In this document: positions 1 to 5,158 of the stretch, one piece after another
Position numbering within the stretch: position 1 is the stretch's first letter
How the letters are laid out: every line of letters begins with the position of its first letter
Assembly (NCBI GenBank): GCA_947258735.1
Contig: CAMYJJ010000178.1
Location: 1-5,983 of the forward strand
Origin: Thermodesulfovibrionia bacterium
GTDB lineage: Bacteria; Nitrospirota; Thermodesulfovibrionia; UBA6902
Direction of reading: 5' to 3'
DNA length: 5,983 nucleotides
Position numbers and translations under genes: made by a program
Notes under the pieces: generated by a model
Seen by the model: the letters and a program-made list of their open reading frames with translations, nothing else
What the model was told of the DNA's origin: nothing
Database searches by the model: none

Positions 1-209
1 ATTATGCGGCTGGTCCCAACCATACATTACCGACCGGCGGCACGGCACGGTTTTCCTCTCCCCTTGGCGTGTATGATTTTGTAAAACGCACCAGCCTTCT
101 GAATGCAACAAAAAAAGGTTTTATAGGGCTTTCAGATACCGTAGAGATATTTGCAGATACTGAAGGGCTGGAAGCACACGGAAATACGGTAAGGGTAAGA
201 AAACAGTAA
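1..209 (+). CDS. hisD: Histidinol dehydrogenase, C-terminal end (5' truncated by window)
   Basis: This is the 3' end of a gene that begins before the window; codons are in frame from base 3 and stop at TAA 207-209, giving 68 visible residues. HisD is a cytoplasmic, zinc-dependent, NAD-linked enzyme that oxidises L-histidinol to L-histidine in two steps, the end of the histidine pathway. The visible part starts with YAAGPNHTLPTGGTARFSSP and continues with SPLGVYDFVKR, the conserved C-terminal signature of the family. Near the end, EAHGNTVRVR carries a histidine (codon 177-179) that aligns with the zinc-ligand His419 of E. coli HisD. The C-terminus is complete and of normal length. It converges on the citrate synthase gene, with a palindrome-rich gap between them. 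Another histidine gene, hisG, lies about 3.1 kb downstream on the same strand. Product identity is highly certain; the upstream context is not visible. Confidence 0.95.
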   Translation, partial: YAAGPNHTLPTGGTARFSSPLGVYDFVKRTSLLNATKKGFIGLSDTVEIFADTEGLEAHGNTVRVRKQ

Positions 210-236
210 AAAATAACATTCCGGCATCTGTTCTCC

Positions 237-277
237 ATAGGGGCACCTGGCAACGTGACCCTTCAATATGCCCGTAC
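237..277. repeat. REP-like imperfect palindrome, copy 1
   Basis: An imperfect inverted repeat lies just after hisD. The outer arms ATAGGGGCA (237-245) and TGCCCGTAC (269-277) pair with two mismatches. An alternative inner hairpin pairs GGGGCAC (240-246) with GTGaCCC (255-261). The first 24 bases from TAGGGGCAC match the repeat at the hisG end (from 4215) at 19 of 24 positions, so both belong to one dispersed family. A further small hairpin, CCCGT (271-275) with ACGGG (284-288), competes with the outer stem. In an RNA these could act as weak terminator or 3'-end stabilising structures for hisD. That role is inferred. Confidence 0.5.
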
Positions 278-289
278 GATTAAACGGGA

Positions 290-313
290 AGGGGGAATTC
301 ATGAATTGCCCCT
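290..313. repeat. REP-like palindrome, copy 2 (AATTCATGAATT core)
   Basis: A near-perfect palindrome is centred between 301 and 302. The 12-base self-complementary core AATTCATGAATT (296-307) is flanked by GGGG (291-294) and CCCC (309-312), with a single G/G mismatch at 295/308 and an A-T pair at 290/313. It is followed by TACGG, matching the GCCCCTACG end typical of this repeat family. It lies between two convergent genes and could form a hairpin in either transcript. Confidence 0.6.
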
Positions 314-333
314 ACGGAAATGAACTGCAATAT

Positions 334-357
334 AAGGGCGAACGGCCGTTCGCCCCT
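334..357. repeat. REP-like palindrome, copy 3; possible terminator for citrate synthase
   Basis: A perfect 20-base palindrome (336-355) has arms GGGCGAACGG and CCGTTCGCCC. The flanking pair 335/356 is mismatched and 334/357 pairs again. It starts only 7 bases past the stop codon of the minus-strand citrate synthase gene. On that strand it is followed by TTATATTG, which has only a broken run of T. It is therefore a strong hairpin with a poor tail: a possible transcription end or a 3'-stabilising structure, but mainly a member of the same GC-rich repeat family as its neighbours. Confidence 0.65.
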
Positions 358-362
358 GCAGA

Positions 363-1718
363 TTATCGCTCTTCTAAATCAACATATGACCTTGGTCTGG
401 TCACATTTTTGTAGCCCGGACGGATAATACGCGGATTGGCATATATCTCCTCAATGCGATGCGCAAGCCATCCCGCGACTCTGGCCATTGCGAAAAGAGG
501 TGTATAGACCTCCTTGGGAATGTCAAGGCACTCATAAACAAACCCGGAATAAAAATCCACATTGGCGCATATCATTTTTGGTTTGCCCGTTACCCTTGCA
601 AAGCATCCCGGGGCCAGTCGTTCCACGAGATGGTATAACTCATATTCTGCTGACAGGTCTTTTTCCTCGGCAAGTGCTTTTGCCGTTTCTTTCAGGCATA
701 TGGCCCTTGGGTCAGATATTGTATAGACTGCGTGGCCAAAGCCATAGAGTTTTCCGGCATTGTCAAATGTTTTTTTGCGAAGAATATTATCAAGACAATC
801 TGATACCTGGCCTTCACTGGTCCAGTCAGATACGGTCTCCTTAATATGCTCCATCATATTGACAACCCTGATATTGGCCCCGCCATGCAGAGGTCCTTTT
901 AATGATCCAATGGCTGCAGCAATCGCCGAGTACGTGTCAGATCCGGTAGAGGAGACCACATGAGTAGTAAATGTCGAGTTATTACCACCGCCATGTTCGG
1001 CATGGAGAATTAAGACTTCATCCAGAACCATGGCTTCAAGATCGCTGAATTCACCGTCTGCCCTCATCATGTACAGAAAGTCTTCAGCCGTTGAATATTC
1101 TTCTTTTGGAGGATGAATGACGAGCGATGTGTTTTCCTGCTTGTGCATAACAGCCTGATACGAGTAAGCAATCAGGGGAGGAAACTTGGCAATCAGCTCT
1201 ACTGATTGACGGACCAACGTATCAGTGCCCAGTCCTTCGGGGTCTGGATCTCTTGTATACAGGGCAAGTACTGATCGGGCAAGGCTGTTCATCACATCTG
1301 AAGGAGTAAAGGTCATTATTACGTCACGGGAAAAATTCGTGGGAAGTTCCCTGTTGGCAACAAGGAGCTCATTAAACTGTTCAAGCTGAATATCTGTCGG
1401 AAGCTCTCCGAATAAAAGAAGGTAAGCTGTTTCTTCATAACCGACACGCCTGTCCCTCTTTTTTGCGCCATGGGCAAGGTCTTCTACATCATAGCCCCGG
1501 TACAGAAGCCGGCCCGGTATCGGCACTAGTTCTGCATCAATATACTCGTACCCAAGAACAGCCCCTACTTCTGTGAGACCGACAAGGACTCCTGATCCGT
1601 CTTCGTTTCTCAGGCCCCTTTTCACATTATAGCGCTGATACAGTTCTGGAGGTATCCTGGCATGATCAATTGCCTGTTTACATAAATCTTTTTTTAGTCG
1701 TACAAATTTTTTCTTCAT
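363..1718 (-). CDS. gltA: Citrate synthase (citrate/2-methylcitrate synthase family)
   Basis: This encodes a 451-residue cytoplasmic enzyme that condenses acetyl-CoA with oxaloacetate to citrate, the entry step of the TCA cycle. The family signatures are all present. LILHAEHGGGNNSTF (236-250) holds His239 and His242. GPLHGGAN (275-282) carries catalytic His278, GFGHAVY (326-332) carries His329, and NVDFYSG (386-392) carries the catalytic Asp388. Conserved DPRA (336-339) and AGWLAHRIEE (415-424) follow. The long N-terminus before the core (YRGYDVEDLA, 73-82) fits the 450-residue type seen in Clostridia and related anaerobes. ATG (1716-1718) is preceded by GAGGAA (1727-1732 on the plus strand) at about 8 bases. 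It lies 39 nt downstream of the aminotransferase gene on the same strand and is probably co-transcribed with it. A 2-methylcitrate synthase role (propionyl-CoA) cannot be excluded, but no prpB/prpD-like neighbour is visible. Confidence 0.93.
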   Translation of the reverse strand: MKKKFVRLKKDLCKQAIDHARIPPELYQRYNVKRGLRNEDGSGVLVGLTEVGAVLGYEYIDAELVPIPGRLLYRGYDVEDLAHGAKKRDRRVGYEETAYLLLFGELPTDIQLEQFNELLVANRELPTNFSRDVIMTFTPSDVMNSLARSVLALYTRDPDPEGLGTDTLVRQSVELIAKFPPLIAYSYQAVMHKQENTSLVIHPPKEEYSTAEDFLYMMRADGEFSDLEAMVLDEVLILHAEHGGGNNSTFTTHVVSSTGSDTYSAIAAAIGSLKGPLHGGANIRVVNMMEHIKETVSDWTSEGQVSDCLDNILRKKTFDNAGKLYGFGHAVYTISDPRAICLKETAKALAEEKDLSAEYELYHLVERLAPGCFARVTGKPKMICANVDFYSGFVYECLDIPKEVYTPLFAMARVAGWLAHRIEEIYANPRIIRPGYKNVTRPRSYVDLEER

Positions 1719-1740
1719 AAGTTATGTTCCTCATTGATTC

Positions 1741-1756
1741 CTGCTGTCCCCAGCAG
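1741..1756 (-). other. Small hairpin between aminotransferase and citrate synthase genes
   Basis: A perfect 6-bp inverted repeat, CTGCTG (1741-1746) and CAGCAG (1751-1756), encloses a 4-base loop. It begins immediately after the aminotransferase stop codon and ends before the citrate synthase ribosome-binding site. There is no T-run, so it is unlikely to end transcription. It could protect or mark a processing point between the two cistrons, or it could be chance. Confidence 0.3.
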
Positions 1757-1757
1757 A

Positions 1758-3065
1758 TTATAATTTGGAAGCACATCTGAACATCGCGTCGAAAAGGTCC
1801 CTGATATCTTCCTTTTCAACTGATGAGAAGGCTATCCTTATGTCAGATGAGCCGATTGCTATAACACCTATTCCTTCTTTCCCAAGAAGTTCTTTTCTGA
1901 ATGTTTCTGCATCCAGACCAGATTTTAATTTTACACACATGAAATAGCCCGAGTTAAATGGATATGCCGTGAAATAATCAGCATACTTGGGATCGGACAG
2001 TACATTCTTTACCTCGATTGCCCGGTCCTTAAGAATCTGCCGCCTCTCATTTCTTTCCCGTTCAAAATTACTGTCTTCCATTGCATGAATCAGCACCGAT
2101 TGAGAAGGAGCAGGGGCATTTGATATGTTGGACCTCACTGTCCCGCCGAGTTTCTTTTCTATGGCTTCAAAAAAAACATCTTCCTGTCCCACCTTCACAC
2201 CAGTACTTACCGTGATAAAGCCGACCCTGAAGCCCCAGACGAAATCCTCCTTGGTTGCGCCGTCAAGTTTCACGGCAATCAATTTAGGATGACTGTCAGC
2301 CAATATGGAAAATATGGATTCTGTCGCTGTATCATCTTCATAAAAAAGCCCGAAATAGGCATCATCACAAAATACTATGACCGTCTGACCTGATTCGGCA
2401 ATACTGATCAGCAGCGATCCTATCTCTTTCATCTCAGTGACGGTAGGGGTGTACCCTGTTGGATTATTGGGGAAGTTAAGCAAAGTGACTATCTTGCTAC
2501 TGCCTTTTGCCTTAAGCAATGCCTGCTTATAGCCATCAATATTAAAACCGCCCTTGTCGTCATAAAGGGGAAAGGTGCTGATCTGGGCCCCTTTTCTCAG
2601 CTCAAAGAGCAGTCTGTAGTTTCCCCACAGCTTATCAGGCATGATGATCACTTCATCAGGATCGATAAACATGTCAGCAGCTACACTTAACCCATGCGTG
2701 AGTCCTGCTGTGACAACGGGCAGGCTCATACGCTTTCCCTTTAACCCCGGGTTCTTCCGGACCATTTCCTCGGCCCAGGCTGTTCTCAGGGCCGGAAAGC
2801 CGTATGAAGGTGCATAATTCAGTGTTTCATCAGGTGTAAGTCCGAAGAAATGGTTCATGATTGATGGAAGATGCATGGCATGTCCCCTGTCTTTTGCCGT
2901 ACCGATGGTGGCATTAAACCGGTGGGCCTTTGCCTTTGCCTCAGCTGACTGGGTCAGGATACCTTTAGGAAAAAATATTCCCCGGCCGAAACTGGCCAGC
3001 GACCCCAGAAAATCAGTGTTTCCTTTTTCCAGTATGTCATTTAGTTCCTGTGCTAGCGGATTCAA
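1758..3065 (-). CDS. PLP-dependent aminotransferase, class I/II (fold type I)
   Basis: This encodes a 435-residue cytoplasmic enzyme that moves an amino group between an amino acid and a 2-oxo acid through pyridoxal phosphate. Fold-type I landmarks appear in order. TAGLTHGLSVA (119-129) matches the phosphate-binding stretch, and LNFPNNPTGY (196-205) includes the PLP-contacting Asn201. CDDAYFGLFY (233-242) has the Asp and Tyr that bind the cofactor ring. DGATKEDFVWGFRVGF (268-283) has Schiff-base Lys272 and phosphate-binding Arg280, and SDIRIAF (407-413) has Arg410, expected to hold the substrate carboxylate. The start is TTG (plus-strand CAA 3063-3065), chosen because AGGGGG lies 4 bases upstream and the next in-frame ATG falls inside conserved sequence. 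It leads a two-gene unit with citrate synthase and is divergent from hisG. It resembles aspartate/aromatic-type enzymes but is longer than HisC (about 350 residues), so I do not assign it to histidinol-phosphate. Substrate is unknown. Confidence 0.88.
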   Translation of the reverse strand: MNPLAQELNDILEKGNTDFLGSLASFGRGIFFPKGILTQSAEAKAKAHRFNATIGTAKDRGHAMHLPSIMNHFFGLTPDETLNYAPSYGFPALRTAWAEEMVRKNPGLKGKRMSLPVVTAGLTHGLSVAADMFIDPDEVIIMPDKLWGNYRLLFELRKGAQISTFPLYDDKGGFNIDGYKQALLKAKGSSKIVTLLNFPNNPTGYTPTVTEMKEIGSLLISIAESGQTVIVFCDDAYFGLFYEDDTATESIFSILADSHPKLIAVKLDGATKEDFVWGFRVGFITVSTGVKVGQEDVFFEAIEKKLGGTVRSNISNAPAPSQSVLIHAMEDSNFERERNERRQILKDRAIEVKNVLSDPKYADYFTAYPFNSGYFMCVKLKSGLDAETFRKELLGKEGIGVIAIGSSDIRIAFSSVEKEDIRDLFDAMFRCASKL

Positions 3066-3069
3066 ACTT

Positions 3070-3075
3070 CCCCCT
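3070..3075 (-). promoter_or_regulatory. Ribosome-binding site deciding the TTG start of the aminotransferase
   Basis: On the minus strand AGGGGG is followed by AAGT and then TTG. This purine-rich site supports the non-ATG start at 3065, since no ATG or GTG with a comparable site is available near the conserved N-terminus MNPLAQELND. Confidence 0.6.
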
Positions 3076-3130
3076 GTTCATTTATTAGTTATGACGAAAA
3101 AGATAAATCAGATTATTGGAAATCAAGTGA

Positions 3131-3160
3131 TACCAGGGAACAATAAATTACACCTGGGTA
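3131..3160 (-). promoter_or_regulatory. Inverted repeat at the predicted 5' end of the aminotransferase transcript
   Basis: On the plus strand TACCAGG (3131-3137) pairs with CCTGGGTA (3153-3160), giving a 7-bp stem with one bulged base and a 15-base loop. The outer edge coincides with the transcription start expected from the promoter at 3165-3193. It could be a 5' mRNA hairpin or an operator; both are inferred from position only. Confidence 0.3.
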
Positions 3161-3164
3161 CATA

Positions 3165-3193
3165 ATATTATATCCCTTGTTGTTTAGAGTCAA
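3165..3193 (-). promoter_or_regulatory. Predicted sigma70-type promoter for aminotransferase-citrate synthase
   Basis: Read on the minus strand, TTGACT (3193-3188) is a good -35 box. Downstream, TATAAT (3172-3167) is a perfect -10 at a short 15-base spacing. The overlapping TAATAT (3170-3165) sits at the ideal 17 bases. Transcription would start near 3158-3160, leaving an untranslated leader of about 95 bases before the TTG start. The -35 box lies inside the inverted repeat at 3185-3201. Confidence 0.5.
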
Positions 3194-3201
3194 TTACTCT
3201 A
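3185..3201. promoter_or_regulatory. Operator-like inverted repeat over the aminotransferase -35 box
   Basis: TAGAGT (3185-3190) and ACTCTA (3196-3201) form a perfect 6-bp dyad with a 5-base spacer, a spacing that would suit a dimeric DNA-binding protein. It fully covers the predicted -35 box at 3188-3193, so binding would be expected to block the promoter. No regulator gene is visible in the window, and the site is short enough to arise by chance. Confidence 0.35.
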
Positions 3202-3252
3202 GCATGAATATCAGGTTATTGTCCACCCCCTGATCAAACATAAAAATCGTGG

Positions 3253-3268
3253 AATTAATGAGTTAATT
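3253..3268. promoter_or_regulatory. Inverted repeat next to the hisG -35 box
   Basis: AATTAA (3253-3258) and TTAATT (3263-3268) form a perfect 6-bp dyad with spacer TGAG. Its right arm overlaps the first bases of the predicted hisG -35 box at 3267. It is a possible operator, but the surrounding DNA is very AT-rich, which makes such dyads common. Confidence 0.25.
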
Positions 3269-3295
3269 GAATAATTTCAGACCACTCTGTATTAT
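3267..3295 (+). promoter_or_regulatory. Predicted sigma70-type promoter for hisG
   Basis: TTGAAT (3267-3272) is separated by exactly 17 bases from TATTAT (3290-3295), a good -35/-10 pair. Transcription would start near 3302, leaving a leader of about 40 bases before the hisG ATG at 3342. There is no room for a leader-peptide attenuator in that leader, so regulation by attenuation seems unlikely here. Confidence 0.5.
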
Positions 3296-3322
3296 AGATA
3301 CACATATTCAGCAATATAATGT

Positions 3323-3328
3323 AAGGAG
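3323..3328 (+). promoter_or_regulatory. Ribosome-binding site deciding the hisG start
   Basis: AAGGAG lies 13 bases before the ATG at 3342, a little far but the only strong site. It argues against an in-frame TTG start at 3267, which would add 25 residues outside the HisG family and coincides with the predicted -35 box. Confidence 0.6.
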
Positions 3329-3341
3329 AACCGCCAATACA

Positions 3342-4217
3342 ATGAAAAAGGTTTTAAAACTTGGACTTCCAAAGGGCAGTCTGCAGGAATCTACCCTCAA
3401 ATTATTTAAAAAGGCTGGATATAATGTTTCAGTTGATTCCCGTTCCTACTATCCTGTATTTGATGACATCGAGATTGAGGCATTGCTCATCAGGGCACAG
3501 GAAATGGCCCGGTATGTCGATGACGGCGTACTTGATGCCGGACTCACCGGTAAGGACTGGATACTGGAGCAGGGAGCGGATGTGAAGGAAATAGCTGAAC
3601 TGAACTATGCCAAGGGGGGACTGAGGCCTGTGAGGTGGGTAATTGCGGTTCCACAGGATTCCAAAATCAGGAAGGTCAAAGACCTGCAGGGAAAGAGAAT
3701 AGCCACTGAACTGGTGCATTTTACAAAGAAATATCTCAAATCACATGGCATAAAGGCTGAAGTGGACTTTTCCTGGGGGGCCACAGAGGTAAAGCCTCCC
3801 CATCTGTGCGATGCCATCGTAGAGCTTACAGAGACAGGTACATCTTTGAGAGCCAATAACCTAAGGGTTGTCGAAACAATCCTGACGTCCAGCACAAGAT
3901 TTATATCGAATAAGAGCTCCTGGAAGGACAAATGGAAAAAACAGAAGATGGAAAATATCGTTCTCCTTCTGCAGGGCGCTCTTGCTGCAGAGGAAAAGGT
4001 AGGACTTAAGATGAATGTTCCCCAGAAGTCCCTAAAAAGGGCAATGAGTCTGCTTTCATCACTTCATGCTCCAACAATTTCAGAACTCTCAGACTCAGGC
4101 TGGTTTGCGCTTGAAGTTGTCATTGATGAGCGCATTGTACGTGATATTATCCCCAAGCTTAAAGCAGTGGGCGCAGAAGGGATTATTGAGTATCCGTTAA
4201 ACAAGGTGATACCGTAG
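3342..4217 (+). CDS. hisG: ATP phosphoribosyltransferase, long form
   Basis: This encodes a 291-residue cytoplasmic enzyme that joins ATP and PRPP to form phosphoribosyl-ATP, the committed first step of histidine synthesis. The N-terminus [10 protein letters not shown] (7-16) and [12 protein letters not shown] (65-76) are classic HisG signatures. [14 protein letters not shown] (161-174) is the PRPP-binding loop. Residues about 213-288, ending [37 protein letters not shown], form the C-terminal regulatory domain. This marks the long form, which is typically hexameric, is normally feedback-inhibited by histidine, and needs no HisZ partner. The ATG at 3342 is chosen from the ribosome-binding site at 3323 and the family N-terminus. 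It is the first gene after the divergent promoter region. Its stop codon TAG (4215-4217) lies inside a REP-like palindrome, so the repeat appears to define its last residues. Confidence 0.95.
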   Translation: MKKVLKLGLPKGSLQESTLKLFKKAGYNVSVDSRSYYPVFDDIEIEALLIRAQEMARYVDDGVLDAGLTGKDWILEQGADVKEIAELNYAKGGLRPVRWVIAVPQDSKIRKVKDLQGKRIATELVHFTKKYLKSHGIKAEVDFSWGATEVKPPHLCDAIVELTETGTSLRANNLRVVETILTSSTRFISNKSSWKDKWKKQKMENIVLLLQGALAAEEKVGLKMNVPQKSLKRAMSLLSSLHAPTISELSDSGWFALEVVIDERIVRDIIPKLKAVGAEGIIEYPLNKVIP

Positions 4218-4242
4218 GGGCACGTTGAAACGTGCGCCTACG
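4213..4242. repeat. REP-like palindrome spanning the hisG stop and the hydrolase leader
   Basis: The arms CGTAGGGGCACGT (4213-4225) and ACGTGCGCCTACG (4230-4242) pair over 13 positions with one G/G mismatch, around the loop TGAA. The sequence matches the copy after hisD at 19 of 24 positions. The TAG of the left arm is the hisG stop codon, and the right arm ends 6 bases before the hydrolase ATG, where a ribosome-binding site would normally sit. In mRNA this hairpin could reduce read-through or hinder translation of the next gene. Confidence 0.7.
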
Positions 4243-4248
4243 TTCGTA

Positions 4249-5043
4249 ATGAAAATATTTTTATTAATTATCGCAATTCCTGTCATTCTCTTTTTTATTA
4301 TCCGCTTCTTCGAACAGAAGAGCCTGTATTATCCTTTCAGCGCTGTCGAGATCACCCCAAAGGATATCGGTCTTGATTATGAGGATGTACATATAGCCAC
4401 AAAGGACGGAGTTGATATTCACGGCTGGTTTATCCCTGCCAAAGAACCAGAAGGGGCTTTGCTGTTCAGTCATGGCAACGGGGGAAACATAAGCCATAGA
4501 CTGGAAAAGCTGCAGATGCTGCATGAACTTAATCTTGATATTCTGATTTATGATTATCGCGGATATGGAAAGAGCAGGGGCAAGCCCTCTGAACAGGGTC
4601 TGTATCTTGATGCCCAGGTAACGCTTGATTATCTTATCCATGAAAAAAGATATGAACCTGATCACATTATTGCGTATGGAGAGTCCCTCGGAGGCGCAGT
4701 AGCGATTCAACTGGCTGCGGGGACTGAACTGGGAGGATTGATTATCGAAGGCTCGTTTTCTTCCATAAAAGATATTGCCAGACATTATTTCCCCTATATC
4801 CCATCATTTATATATAAAACCAGGTTTGATTCAGTACGTAAGATCAGGGACATACCTGTTCCCAAATTAATAGTGCACAGCATTGATGATGAAGTTATTC
4901 CCTTCAAATACGGGGTGGCACTCTTTGAAGCAGCAGCAGAACCAAAAAAATTTGTCATTCTCAAGGGCGGTCACAACGACGCATTTCTGGTTTCCCGGGA
5001 CCTGTATTTACCGGAAATACAGGCTTTTACGTCTGCACACTAA
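4249..5043 (+). CDS. Alpha/beta-hydrolase with N-terminal membrane anchor (Bem46/ABHD13-like)
   Basis: This encodes a 264-residue serine hydrolase. Residues 3-20 (IFLLIIAIPVILFFIIRF) form one hydrophobic helix with no clear cleavage site, so it probably sits in the inner membrane with the catalytic domain outside. SHGNGGN (74-80) supplies the oxyanion loop, YDYRGYGKS (101-109) is the usual family stretch, and GESLGG (144-149) is the nucleophile elbow with Ser146. The likely acid is Asp214 in SIDDEVIP (211-218), and the histidine is His242 in GGHND. The triad is intact. Length and motif spacing fit the Bem46/ABHD13-like group, whose bacterial substrates are mostly unknown; esterase, thioesterase or peptidase activity are all possible. 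The ATG at 4249 starts right at the anchor. No ribosome-binding site precedes it, because the REP-like hairpin occupies that place. It follows hisG by 31 nt and may share its transcript without any functional link. Confidence 0.85.
   Translation: MKIFLLIIAIPVILFFIIRFFEQKSLYYPFSAVEITPKDIGLDYEDVHIATKDGVDIHGWFIPAKEPEGALLFSHGNGGNISHRLEKLQMLHELNLDILIYDYRGYGKSRGKPSEQGLYLDAQVTLDYLIHEKRYEPDHIIAYGESLGGAVAIQLAAGTELGGLIIEGSFSSIKDIARHYFPYIPSFIYKTRFDSVRKIRDIPVPKLIVHSIDDEVIPFKYGVALFEAAAEPKKFVILKGGHNDAFLVSRDLYLPEIQAFTSAH
5001..5028 (+). terminator. Terminator-like hairpin inside the end of the hydrolase gene
   Basis: CCTGTATTT (5001-5009) and AAATACAGG (5015-5023) form a perfect 9-bp stem with a 5-base loop, followed by CTTTTA. 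This looks like an intrinsic terminator, but it lies wholly within the coding sequence and ends 20 bases before the stop codon at 5041-5043. Its T-run is short. Termination here would cut off the message, so a weaker pausing or decay role, or chance, is also possible. A second AT-only hairpin (5041-5047 with 5055-5061) follows the stop. Confidence 0.35.
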
Positions 5044-5094
5044 ATATTACAGGTATATTTAGCTATTTCTTCTTTCTTCTCATATCAACTTACA

Positions 5095-5123
5095 TTGATG
5101 AATAGATCGTAATTGTTGATAAT
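5095..5123 (+). promoter_or_regulatory. Predicted promoter for the metalloprotease gene
   Basis: TTGATG (5095-5100) and GATAAT (5118-5123) are spaced by 17 bases. The expected start is near 5130, about 29 bases before the chosen ATG. ATCAA (5084-5088) and TTGAT (5095-5099) form a small inverted repeat overlapping the -35 box. The whole 5044-5158 gap is AT-rich and holds no gene. Confidence 0.4.
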
Positions 5124-5158
5124 ATATATAACAGTGTTTTCAATAAGGTATGTCATGG

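Noticed and set aside
2..253. Minus-strand open frame of 83 codons over the hisD end
   Set aside because: The opposite strand encodes a clear HisD C-terminus with conserved motifs; the minus frame runs through the repeats and resembles nothing known.
237..357. CRISPR array
   Set aside because: The repeats are palindromes of differing sequence with no constant repeat or regular spacers, and no cas gene is present.
1758..3065. Naming the aminotransferase hisC because histidine genes are nearby
   Set aside because: It is about 80 residues longer than HisC, is on the opposite strand in a unit with citrate synthase, and its motifs do not single out histidinol-phosphate.
3267..3341. In-frame upstream extension of hisG starting at a TTG, adding 25 residues
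   Set aside because: The TTG coincides with a good -35 box, the extra residues are unlike HisG, and AAGGAG plus the family N-terminus support the ATG at 3342.
4225..4248. TTG start eight codons before the hydrolase ATG
   Set aside because: It lies inside the REP-like hairpin, has no ribosome-binding site, and would put repeat-encoded residues ahead of the membrane anchor.
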